Part shown: positions 45,080 to 53,090 of the stretch, in pieces
Numbering within the stretch: position 1 is the first letter of the stretch
Layout: every line of letters begins with the position of its first letter
Assembly: GCF_002002735.1 (NCBI RefSeq)
Contig: NZ_MUNY01000072.1
Coordinates: 62,001-126,000 of the forward strand
Reading direction: 5' to 3'
From: Algoriphagus sp. A40
Lineage (GTDB): Bacteria; Bacteroidota; Bacteroidia; Cytophagales; Cyclobacteriaceae
DNA length: 64,000 nt
Program-made: the position numbers and the translations under genes
Notes under the pieces: model-generated
What the model saw: the letters and a program-made list of their open reading frames with translations, nothing else
What the model was told of the DNA's origin: nothing
The model's database searches: none

Positions 45080-45766
45080 TTACTCATTTGCAGGTGAAAG
45101 ATTCTTGTAAACCAAACCAGCCAAAACTGCACCTATTATCGGGGCAACCCAGAAAAGCCACACTTGCTGAAGGTAAATTCCACCTGCGAATAAGGCCTGG
45201 GAGGTACTTCTCGCTGGATTGACAGAAGTATTGGTCACCGGAATACTTATCAGGTGGATCAAAACCAGGCAAAGACCGATCGCCAAACCGGCAAATCCAG
45301 CCGGTGCCTTAGGGTGAGTAGATCCCAAAATCACAATCAGAAAAATAAATGTCATTACCACTTCAGTGACAAAAGCTGCTGTCATCGAATATCCTCCCGG
45401 AGATGCCTCTCCGAAACCGTTGGAGGCAAACCCGCCCAATTCAACACCTGCCTTGCCTGTGGCAATCACATACAATATCCCAGCCCCAGCTATTCCTCCC
45501 AAAACCTGAGCGATGATATAGGGAATCAACTCCTTTTGGTCAAACCTTCCCCCCATCCACAGTCCGATGGATACTGCCGGATTGAGATGGCATCCCGAAA
45601 TATGGCCAATACTATAGGCCATAGTTACTACCGTAAGACCAAAAGCCAAGGAAACCCCGACAAACCCGATTCCAAGTTCGGGAAACCCTGCTGCTAAAAC
45701 AGCACTACCACATCCTCCAAGGACCAGCCAAAGGGTCCCGATAAATTCTGCTACCAATTTTTTCAT
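45080..45766 (-). CDS. aqpZ: Aquaporin Z-like water channel
   Basis: A 228-residue major intrinsic protein with six membrane helices and both NPA boxes (HLNPAVSIG and NTSVNPARS). The selectivity-filter region has the Cys/Thr-free NTSVNPARS form with Arg after the second NPA. The narrow-pore AqpZ type is more likely than a glycerol channel because the second loop lacks the Asp of glycerol facilitators (NPAR-S rather than NPAR-D). It sits in the inner membrane and passes water. No linked genes. Confidence 0.9.
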   Translation of the reverse strand: MKKLVAEFIGTLWLVLGGCGSAVLAAGFPELGIGFVGVSLAFGLTVVTMAYSIGHISGCHLNPAVSIGLWMGGRFDQKELIPYIIAQVLGGIAGAGILYVIATGKAGVELGGFASNGFGEASPGGYSMTAAFVTEVVMTFIFLIVILGSTHPKAPAGFAGLAIGLCLVLIHLISIPVTNTSVNPARSTSQALFAGGIYLQQVWLFWVAPIIGAVLAGLVYKNLSPANE

Positions 45767-45872
45767 AATGAAGGGATTTAAGGTTGTTGTTAAAAATACA
45801 TTGAAAAAAGATACAAAAATCCCTACAATATCTTCACTTGAAGGTTCTTAGCGAGAGAAAATTTACCCTGGC

Positions 45873-46838
45873 CTATTTCATCAAAAACACCGGAGCCAAT
45901 TGGGTTTTGATTAATGTATCAGTCAAAATCTTTGATTCCTTGGTCTCCCAGTTCATCAACACAATATGATATTGCCTCGAAACAGTATCTTGATATTGGT
46001 CAAAAACCAGCCATTTCCCATCAGGACTCCAGTCATGATATACTTCGTCTTTGCCACTTTGGGAGATTTGGCGATTATTGGAGCCATCAGGATTAATCCC
46101 AAAAATGAAGGTATGCTCTCCTCTGGAACTGGCATAAGAAATGAAATTCTCAGTTGGATGCCATTTCAATGCTCCTGCTTTGTATCCGAAACCCTTGGCT
46201 GCCGGATCATCAACCGGAAAATGAGTTAACTGTCTTTCCCCACTTCCATCTCTATTGATCAGGAAAACCTCCGGAAAAACTCCTTCAGTAGTTGCTTTTG
46301 GGCTCTTCACAAAAGCAATCTGAGATCCATCAGGAGAAAAAACAGGGTCCTGGAACCGACTTAAGGTATCCAGAACCAAGGGCTTAAAACTTCCATCGGT
46401 CAGATTGATCAGAAAAAGTTGATGCCTTACCGAAAGCTCTGGTCGTGCCGAAACGACCATTTCATTGGTCTTCGGATCAATATCCATCCAGCTGTCTTCC
46501 AAACGGAGGTCGCTGAGCTTTTTTATATCAGAACCACTAGATGTCATTTCATACAGGAAAAAATTCCGGTAGGCAGTATCTCTGTCGCTGATGAAAAAGA
46601 TTTTGCCTTCATGCGCCAAATAAGTCCAGGCCACATCGGGATGCTGGATGACATTTTTGGACGACCTGCTGCTATCATCAGGATCAAGAACTCGGATTTC
46701 CCAATTGTCTTTAGCCAAAGAATCCGGTTCAAAAGTATTGTAGGCGATAAGGTATTTCTCCTCTTGGGTAGGCTCTGTTTTTTGCTCACAGGAACCAAGC
46801 AAAACTCCGGATAAAAAGATAAGGCTGAATGATTTCAT
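45873..46838 (-). CDS. TolB-like PD40-propeller lipoprotein
   Basis: A 321-residue lipoprotein: the signal sequence ends in the lipobox LLGSC with C17 as the lipidated residue. The mature part has PD40/WD40-like blades (FSPDGSQIAFVKS, WSPDGKWLVFDQY, WHPTENFISYASS), as in TolB and in peptidase propellers, but without a catalytic domain. It should be anchored in the envelope and act by binding. Partners unknown. It is flanked by aqpZ and a DUF486 gene with no evident operon link. Confidence 0.8.
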   Translation of the reverse strand: MKSFSLIFLSGVLLGSCEQKTEPTQEEKYLIAYNTFEPDSLAKDNWEIRVLDPDDSSRSSKNVIQHPDVAWTYLAHEGKIFFISDRDTAYRNFFLYEMTSSGSDIKKLSDLRLEDSWMDIDPKTNEMVVSARPELSVRHQLFLINLTDGSFKPLVLDTLSRFQDPVFSPDGSQIAFVKSPKATTEGVFPEVFLINRDGSGERQLTHFPVDDPAAKGFGYKAGALKWHPTENFISYASSRGEHTFIFGINPDGSNNRQISQSGKDEVYHDWSPDGKWLVFDQYQDTVSRQYHIVLMNWETKESKILTDTLIKTQLAPVFLMK

Positions 46839-46974
46839 TTGAAAATCGGTTTATGAAATTTACCTTTTTCCCTTATCAATGCTAAATCCCGAATCGGACT
46901 TTTGGGGATTAAATCATGGGCATTGTTCCGCCTGAGCGATTTCCCTAACTGAAAATGCGAGTTTTGGAATAAAC

Positions 46975-47343
46975 CTATTTTTTGAAGATAAAGTAAACCG
47001 CTAAAATCAGGAATATCGCCCCGATCAGGTGATTAAGCTTCAAAGTTTCATTTTTGAACGCAATCAGGGTAAAAATCATAAAAATCACCAACGTAATCAC
47101 TTCTTGGAGGACTTTGAGCTGAACCAAAGAAAACGGCCCTCCATTGCCGGCAAAGCCGATCTTATTGGCCGGCACCTGAAACATGTATTCAAAAAGCGCG
47201 ATCCCCCAACTGATCAGAATCACCGAAACCAGTCCGAGTTTGTTAAACCACTTCCATTCTGCAAATTTCAGGTGGCCATACCATGCCAAAGTCATGAAGG
47301 TGTTTGAAAGGACCAGAAGTCCGATTGTAAGGAGTGCTTTCAT
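46975..47343 (-). CDS. DUF486/DMT-type small membrane protein
   Basis: The start at 47343 (MKALLTIGLLVLSN) is preferred over one 13 codons upstream because the family begins there. The 122-residue protein has four membrane helices, the conserved WYGHLKF after the first helix and the family stretch SWGIALFEYMFQVPANKIG. DUF486 proteins are distant members of the drug/metabolite transporter superfamily; no substrate is established. Confidence 0.85.
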   Translation of the reverse strand: MKALLTIGLLVLSNTFMTLAWYGHLKFAEWKWFNKLGLVSVILISWGIALFEYMFQVPANKIGFAGNGGPFSLVQLKVLQEVITLVIFMIFTLIAFKNETLKLNHLIGAIFLILAVYFIFKK

Positions 47344-47388
47344 TGGTTGGTTTTTTTGGAATCTAATCTCATCAAATTCCATCTATCC

Positions 47389-47429
47389 AAATAAAAATCC
47401 AGAGGAAAAAAGAATACTTTCCCCTGGAT
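47389..47429 (-). terminator. Probable terminator of the barrel gene at 47489
   Basis: ATCCAG and GGAAA (47397-47408) pair with TTTCC and CTGGAT (47418-47429) with one mismatch, followed on the minus strand by TTTTATTT. It lies 60 bases after the stop. Confidence 0.6.
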
Positions 47430-47488
47430 AGGCAGCATCCATACTCACTAAGTTCAGGCAAATATTTTTAGAAAAAATAAATGCCTAT

Positions 47489-48199
47489 CTAAAACCTAAA
47501 TCCCAAATTGACAAAGCCCTGGCTAGGCCTGGACTTAATGTCATTTTCAAACAAATTCTGTGTGGCTGAATTATAACCGAGTTCTATCACAAAAAATAAG
47601 ACATCTATCCCAATCCCTCCTTGCCCATACACCACTACGCTGTTTAGGTCTTCACTTTGGACGTCAATAGTAGTATCATTCCCTACCCCGAGAATAAAAG
47701 ACGGAACAACACTGATAAATGCTCTAACCGTAAATACTCTGCTGGTGAAAAATAAAAAATCTACCCCTCCAGTCAATGGGATGTCCAAGCTTTTTACAGT
47801 TAAGGAAGAAGAATCCGAACTGTCATTAAGGTCATTTATTTCAAAAACCGCATTGTTATACCTTGCTCCTGCACCCCAATATAAAAATTTGCCTCTCCGA
47901 TAACTTACTCCCAGATCATAACCTAAATCACTACCTGTATCATAGGTAGTGGCGGAGGTACTGAGTTGGTTTACATTTGCACCTATATATACCACAAAGG
48001 TATTCTTTGCCTTTTTGTCCTCTTTTTCCTTTTGTACTGTTGTATCCGCTACAGCGAGTTGGGTGGTGTCAGCTGACGTTATTTTTACCGTATCAGGTGG
48101 GGCCACCTTAGTAGTATCCTGTCCAAATCCAGGATTTATTAAAAGCAAAAAGAAGATAAGGAAGAAAACTTCGAACGAGTATTTAGCTATTTGTTTCAT
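47489..48199 (-). CDS. Outer-membrane beta-barrel protein with D/T-rich linker
   Basis: A 236-residue protein with a signal peptide (core FEVFFLIFFLLLINPGFG). A low-complexity linker of about 45 residues rich in D, T, V and K follows (VAPPDTVKITSADTTQ, KEKEDKKAK), then a barrel domain from about 70 to the end (YIGANVNQLS, YDLGVSYRRGKFLYWGAGARY, IGIDVLFFVIELGYN) with the C-terminal aromatic FVNLGFRF usual for outer-membrane barrels. Function unknown. A TATATTTG element and a direct repeat lie upstream. Confidence 0.72.
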   Translation of the reverse strand: MKQIAKYSFEVFFLIFFLLLINPGFGQDTTKVAPPDTVKITSADTTQLAVADTTVQKEKEDKKAKNTFVVYIGANVNQLSTSATTYDTGSDLGYDLGVSYRRGKFLYWGAGARYNNAVFEINDLNDSSDSSSLTVKSLDIPLTGGVDFLFFTSRVFTVRAFISVVPSFILGVGNDTTIDVQSEDLNSVVVYGQGGIGIDVLFFVIELGYNSATQNLFENDIKSRPSQGFVNLGFRF

Positions 48200-48237
48200 A
48201 AAAAATTCAGTTTAAGTTCCACTGCATCACTTAATTA

Positions 48238-48245
48238 CAAATATA
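48238..48245 (-). promoter_or_regulatory. Candidate -7 element for the gene at 47489
   Basis: TATATTTG on the minus strand, a full match to TAnnTTTG, 39 bases before the start. No -33 TTG at the usual distance was seen. Confidence 0.4.
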
Positions 48246-48289
48246 AAATTTACTCTTTTTTTACTAACTACCTAAATTATCTCATGATA

Positions 48290-48321
48290 TAAGTCATATT
48301 TTTAGGGTTTAAGTCATATTT
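48290..48321. repeat. Direct repeat TAAGTCATATTT, two copies
   Basis: TAAGTCATATTT occurs at 48290-48301 and 48310-48321, exactly 20 bases apart, upstream of the barrel gene at 47489-48199. Helical spacing would suit a regulator, but this is speculative. Confidence 0.5.
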
Positions 48322-48371
48322 GCAGACGATTTTTCCAAAATCTCATAGAATTAGAAAAAATCATAGAGCTC

Positions 48372-49118
48372 TTAGCGGAGAGAATCTTGAAATTGGTTTG
48401 ATCCTTTGAGTTCCTTGATTTTGGAATTGTACTTTTTGCTCCAGAAAATCATCAGTGGAGTATAAAGAATGTAGGTCATTCCTCCTAGGATGGACGCCAG
48501 TCCGACATTTACACCTCGAAGTAAGCTAATCACCAGTATCGAAACCAATGGGACTGTTATAAAAATTACCATCCTGCTAATCTGCATCCTGGTGTGAAGT
48601 ATTTCATAGGAATTGAGTTGGAGAAATTCCCGATTCCTGCTTGCATTCAGGTAAAAAAATAGCAAACAGATGTAAAGCGCCATGGCTACGAAGCCATAAT
48701 AAATCATCAAATCTGGAACTTGAGCGCCCCTTATCTGAATCGAAATATCAGTTTCAAATAAAAAATTGGTTAGGAAAAGTGTCCAAAAGCGAAGCGGGTA
48801 AACATAGAATATGATCAAGGCAATGAACAGGACATTCAGGGTTTCGATCCAGGCACTGTGCAAGCCATAAATCAGGGAAAAGTTGACGTGCTCTTTCCAG
48901 ACCAGCATCAAAAAAGCAATGCTAACCAAGAAAGCCGGAAGCGTTTTGGTAAATGCCACCAAATCCTCAAAGGAATTTGGATTGACCAGATTGAAAATGA
49001 GTAAAGTGATCGCAATGCCAAAAACAGCATCAGTCAGGTTATCCAACCTTCCCGGGTTTTTGCCACGGTAGTTGAAATTTGGGTCTCGAAAACTGTAATT
49101 CTTTAATTTAGTTCTCAA
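48372..49118 (-). CDS. TMEM175-like (DUF1211) membrane protein
   Basis: A 248-residue protein with about six membrane helices. The first carries the pattern RLDNLTDAVFGIAITLLIF, matching the DUF1211/TMEM175 signature (FSD-like motif at the start of helix 1). Bacterial relatives form potassium-selective channels. Here the usual Phe-Ser-Asp reads Leu-Thr-Asp, so channel function is likely but not certain. The N-terminal 25 residues are polar and cytoplasmic. No linked genes. Confidence 0.75.
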   Translation of the reverse strand: MRTKLKNYSFRDPNFNYRGKNPGRLDNLTDAVFGIAITLLIFNLVNPNSFEDLVAFTKTLPAFLVSIAFLMLVWKEHVNFSLIYGLHSAWIETLNVLFIALIIFYVYPLRFWTLFLTNFLFETDISIQIRGAQVPDLMIYYGFVAMALYICLLFFYLNASRNREFLQLNSYEILHTRMQISRMVIFITVPLVSILVISLLRGVNVGLASILGGMTYILYTPLMIFWSKKYNSKIKELKGSNQFQDSLR

Positions 49119-49311
49119 TGAAAAACCGATTAGTCTTCTATAAAAATCAAAGACTTAAGGCGATTTTCCTAATTAATAAAGAGGGAAATAAAACACCATT
49201 TTGCACTCAAAAAATCAACTGATGGATGGTGAGGAGTACTTTCATTTGATTCCAATTTTGGTTTTCAAAGCTAGGGTGAAAGCCAAAATTCAAAAACTGT
49301 ATTTGACAGAT

Positions 49312-50241
49312 TTAATCCAGGCCGGTATCCTTTCTGACTTTCTGTATCAAATTTCCTTTTTTACCCCAAGCTCTCCTGAACCGGTAAGCTGATGGGTGAA
49401 TTTTGAAAAGTTTTGAAATCCAATCTAAGGGTAACCCCAATACTCTTTTGATCAGGATTTTTGGTTTGAAAAAAAGCTGATTTTGAAGTTCTTTATGAGC
49501 AAAGACAGCTGCTTTTTCCATTAGGCTAGCCTTCAGTTCTAAATCATGCAGCCTTTTTCCAAAGAATTCGTGCTCGAAACTGTATCGGGTTATGTAAGAG
49601 TTTTTCCGCTCACCACTCAGGATGATCATACTCCCGACCCGAGTTGGAAAATGGAATAAGATACCTCCCAAAAAGGCACGAAATATCCATTCTTGGGAAG
49701 GAGTCACATATAGCTCATGCTCCATTTTCCAAAGCCCGAGGATTTGAGCGGACTTATTTTTCAAAAACCACGTGGAGGCCACACTAAATACATTGGTGGA
49801 AAACTTTCCATCAGGATGCACACTGCACAACTGAACTCCATAATTTCCGGACTCAAAATCATCCTGTTTTGAGCTTAAAATCTTTATTCCGGGGATGATA
49901 AGAAAATCTGCTCCTGTGGATTCAATTTCTTCAACGCATTTTGACAAGTGATCCGGGAAAAAAAGATCGTCCTGGTTGAGAAATGCAAGATATTTTCCTT
50001 TGGCCTTCTCAAGTCCAAAATTATTCGGCTTGGCTTGCTGACCGCTGTTTTTCTCCAGATTGAAAAATGAAATCCGGGGATCGGCAAACCTCTTGACAAC
50101 CTCTTCGGTATCATCTGTACAGCAATCTCCCACTACGATCAGTTCCCAATCCTGAAATTCCGAATCCAACACACTTTGAATCGCATACTTCAGCAAGTGG
50201 CTGCTGTTGTACGTGGCGGTGATAATAGAGACAGCGGGCAT
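49312..50241 (-). CDS. Family 2 glycosyltransferase
   Basis: A 309-residue GT-A enzyme: VSIITATYNSSHLLKYAIQS at the N-terminus, the nucleotide-binding Asp in ELIVVGDCCTDDT, and a DxD-like metal motif in FLNQDDLFFPDHL near residue 92. No membrane helices are evident, so it is a soluble or peripheral enzyme. It should transfer a sugar from an NDP-sugar to a cell-surface glycan; acceptor unknown. It starts 9 bases after the FAD oxidoreductase gene, so the two are co-transcribed. A wider polysaccharide cluster is not seen. Confidence 0.85.
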   Translation of the reverse strand: MPAVSIITATYNSSHLLKYAIQSVLDSEFQDWELIVVGDCCTDDTEEVVKRFADPRISFFNLEKNSGQQAKPNNFGLEKAKGKYLAFLNQDDLFFPDHLSKCVEEIESTGADFLIIPGIKILSSKQDDFESGNYGVQLCSVHPDGKFSTNVFSVASTWFLKNKSAQILGLWKMEHELYVTPSQEWIFRAFLGGILFHFPTRVGSMIILSGERKNSYITRYSFEHEFFGKRLHDLELKASLMEKAAVFAHKELQNQLFFKPKILIKRVLGLPLDWISKLFKIHPSAYRFRRAWGKKGNLIQKVRKDTGLD

Positions 50242-50250
50242 GACCTAAAT

Positions 50251-51480
50251 TTATGCGATTCCTTCCACCCTGTCTGCTATTTGCATCGCCAAAAGTGGAA
50301 TCAGAGTATATTTTCCGGTATCGATAGTATGGTAGTTTCCAAAAGATCTTAGCCCAACCTCGAAACGATCATGAAGTCTGCTTTTTTTCTGATCTACATC
50401 CGAATTACCCAATGCCAAAATCGCACCCCCGACAGGATCTACACTACCTATTGGGAAATCAAGATTGCCTAAACTTGGAATTCTCTTTTTCAACTCTTCA
50501 AAACTCCCATGAAAGACCTTCATTCGTTCTTCCTTGGCATACATCGAATCCCATTCGGGTGGTCTATGCTCTGAAGACCAAGCCGTCCGTCCAATGGGAT
50601 ACCAAGATAAAAAAGCTCCCTTTCCCTTGAAATTTACCGTGTCACCATATGGACCCAAGACCATGGTGCAGGATGGAAGGTCTGCTTCCTTCAAAGGAAT
50701 CAACAATTTATTGCCAAACTTGTATCGGAAAGACCACTCCCCGATCGGTGAGATCCCCATGGTTCGGTCAATTTCCAAAAGGCCATTCCATGCTGTGTTG
50801 ATCACTTCGTCAAAGGTATCAGACAGGGCCAATCCATCCTGTAAATATTCTACTTTGAGACCATTTCCTACCTGAGACACGCCAGTCACTTTGGAGGAAA
50901 AGTGGGCCTCAATCTCCGGGTTTTGATTAAGAGCCAGCGTAAGTTTTTCGGCGATATATCGAGGCTCAAGGGAATACTCAGTAGTCCTAAAAACATCGTC
51001 TATCCACTCTGGATCGCCAATGCCATCGATCTCCGCTTTGGGCAAAAGCTCTGCCTCCAAAGTATCAAACAGTCCCACGTAGCGCTTTTTCGTTTTGGAT
51101 TGGACCTGCCCAAAATAATCCACACATTTTTGATAGTGGGCATCAAGCTGCCCTGCATTCAACAGGGATCCTTTGTGGACCAGATAATAAAAAGGAGTAG
51201 AAACACACGCTTCAGGCTTTGCATCGGTCCACCTGCTCAGGTAATCAAAAAAATGGATGGCCCCATCTATCATCTTCCCGGCCGTTTGAAAGCTGCGGTC
51301 CATAGCGAAAATGAAACCCACGTGGATCTTACCTTCATTGGCATAACTTGCTTTTTTTAAGGGCTCCTGATGCTCTTCAAAAATTTGGACCCGATACCCT
51401 CTTTGGGCAAGTTCAAGGGCTGCACAAACCCCCAAACCTCCACCGCCTAAAATGGCGATTCTTCTGTCTTTTTTGGTCAA
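50251..51480 (-). CDS. FAD-dependent oxidoreductase (DAO family)
   Basis: A 409-residue flavoprotein with the FAD-binding start RRIAILGGGGLGVCAALELA and the downstream acidic FEEHQEP. The central part has a DAO-type substrate domain (EVINTAWNGLLEID) and near the C-terminus a DVDQKKSRLHDRFEVG stretch. The family oxidises amines, amino acids or hydroxy acids; the substrate cannot be told. It is coupled to a GT2 gene, which suggests a role in making or modifying a glycan building block. That is an inference from a two-gene context only. Confidence 0.8.
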   Translation of the reverse strand: MTKKDRRIAILGGGGLGVCAALELAQRGYRVQIFEEHQEPLKKASYANEGKIHVGFIFAMDRSFQTAGKMIDGAIHFFDYLSRWTDAKPEACVSTPFYYLVHKGSLLNAGQLDAHYQKCVDYFGQVQSKTKKRYVGLFDTLEAELLPKAEIDGIGDPEWIDDVFRTTEYSLEPRYIAEKLTLALNQNPEIEAHFSSKVTGVSQVGNGLKVEYLQDGLALSDTFDEVINTAWNGLLEIDRTMGISPIGEWSFRYKFGNKLLIPLKEADLPSCTMVLGPYGDTVNFKGKGAFLSWYPIGRTAWSSEHRPPEWDSMYAKEERMKVFHGSFEELKKRIPSLGNLDFPIGSVDPVGGAILALGNSDVDQKKSRLHDRFEVGLRSFGNYHTIDTGKYTLIPLLAMQIADRVEGIA

Positions 51481-51516
51481 AATGAAATAAGGTTACTTTT
51501 CAAAAAGGTATTTAAC

Positions 51517-52890
51517 TTAAAAAATTAACTGATACATCTCCTCCAGCTTGGACACCTGGACAACTTCGATTTTGAACTTTTTCAGATCCAATCCTTTGAC
51601 TGCATATTTGGAAACCATGATTTTTTTAAAACCGAGCTTTTCAGCTTCAGCAATCCGGTTTTCGATTCGTGATACCGCCCGGATTTCTCCTCCCAAGCCG
51701 ACTTCCCCGGCGAATGAAATATGTTCGGAGACTGGTGTATCCTCATAGCTTGAAATCAACGATGCGCACACCGCCAAATCCAATCCAGGATCGTCCACCC
51801 GAAGTCCACCGGCTACATTCAAAAACACATCTTGCTGCCCCAGACGCATTCCTCCACGCTTTTCCAGCACTGCCAACAGCATATTCAGCCGTTTGGCATC
51901 ATGCCCGGTGCTGCTTCTTTGGGGGGTTCCATAAGTGGCAGGACTGACCAAGGATTGGATTTCAATCAGCAGAGGCCGATTGCCTTCCATCATGGCGCCG
52001 ATGGCCACTCCGTTTAGAACTTCTTCTCTTTGTGTCAAAAGGATTTCCGAAGGATTGGCAACTGAGCGAAGTCCCTCCGCCCGCATCTCGTAGATCCCGA
52101 GTTCGTGGGTCGAACCAAATCGGTTTTTGGATGTCCTCAAAATCCGATAAGTCAAATGCCGATCTCCCTCAAACTGTAAAACAGTATCCACCATGTGCTC
52201 CAGGACCTTTGGTCCGGCGATAGAACCGTCTTTGGTAATATGGCCTATAAGGAAAACAGGTGTTCCGGTTTCCTTGGCAAATTTCATCAGTTCTGCGGTA
52301 CATTCCCGTACCTGCGAAACCGATCCGGCGGCAGATTCCACGTACTGACTGTTTAACGTCTGGATAGAATCTATGACCAACAAGTCGGGATTCAGAATCT
52401 CAATTTGTTGGAAAATCTGCTGGGTATTGGTCTCGGAGAGCACGTAACAATCGGGATTTTTGGCATCCATCCGGTCAGCCCTCATCTTGATTTGGGCTTC
52501 GCTTTCCTCTCCTGAGACATACAAGATCGTCTTTCCTTTCAGAATCAAAGCGATTTGAAGCATCAGCGTGGACTTGCCGATTCCAGGCTCCCCGCCGATC
52601 AAAACCAATGAACCTGGGACAATTCCACCACCTAATACTCGGTCGAGTTCGGGGTCTCCCGTCACCCAGCGGGACTGCTCCTCGTAGTTTACCTCAGCGA
52701 TCTTCTGGGGTGTATTGGCTTTTTTAATACCGGTTCCCTGCGGTTTCCAGCTTCCTTTTCCGGTTTCTTCCTTTTGGATGATTTCTTCAACATAAGTATT
52801 CCACTCTCCGCAAGCTGGGCAACGACCAATCCACTTGGGGCTTTGTGCTCCGCAGTTTTGACAGAAGAAAGAGGTTTTGGTTTTAGCCAT
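51517..52890 (-). CDS. radA: DNA repair protein RadA
   Basis: A 457-residue protein with the RadA order: a zinc finger (C10, C13, C24, C27), a RecA-like ATPase with Walker A GEPGIGKST at 100-108, the RadA-specific KNRFG motif near 257, and a Lon-like C-terminal domain (GGLRVDDPGLDLAV). RadA helps process recombination intermediates by branch migration. Full length and intact. It stands between an FAD oxidoreductase and polA with no sign of an operon. Confidence 0.95.
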   Translation of the reverse strand: MAKTKTSFFCQNCGAQSPKWIGRCPACGEWNTYVEEIIQKEETGKGSWKPQGTGIKKANTPQKIAEVNYEEQSRWVTGDPELDRVLGGGIVPGSLVLIGGEPGIGKSTLMLQIALILKGKTILYVSGEESEAQIKMRADRMDAKNPDCYVLSETNTQQIFQQIEILNPDLLVIDSIQTLNSQYVESAAGSVSQVRECTAELMKFAKETGTPVFLIGHITKDGSIAGPKVLEHMVDTVLQFEGDRHLTYRILRTSKNRFGSTHELGIYEMRAEGLRSVANPSEILLTQREEVLNGVAIGAMMEGNRPLLIEIQSLVSPATYGTPQRSSTGHDAKRLNMLLAVLEKRGGMRLGQQDVFLNVAGGLRVDDPGLDLAVCASLISSYEDTPVSEHISFAGEVGLGGEIRAVSRIENRIAEAEKLGFKKIMVSKYAVKGLDLKKFKIEVVQVSKLEEMYQLIF

Positions 52891-53005
52891 TTTCGGATTT
52901 ACGATTTTAGAAATACGATTTACGAGGATTCTAAGAACTTCTAAGGATCAGCTGGGAAATGACGCTCTTAATTCTAATTGCGAACTTGAGAAGCAAAATC
53001 GAACT

Positions 53006-53085
53006 TCTTGATACTAGCATCTTGATACCTATATCTTCGTATCAGAGTCTCAAATCTTGTGTCTGATATCTTGAATCTTGATTCT
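53006..53085. repeat. Degenerate TCTTGATA-type intergenic repeat
   Basis: TCTTGATAC occurs at 53006-53014 and 53020-53028, followed by variants (TATCTTCGTATCAG, GATATCTTGAATCTTGATTC) up to the polA stop. It is a low-complexity array between radA and polA and codes for nothing recognisable. Confidence 0.55.
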
Positions 53086-53090
53086 AAAAA

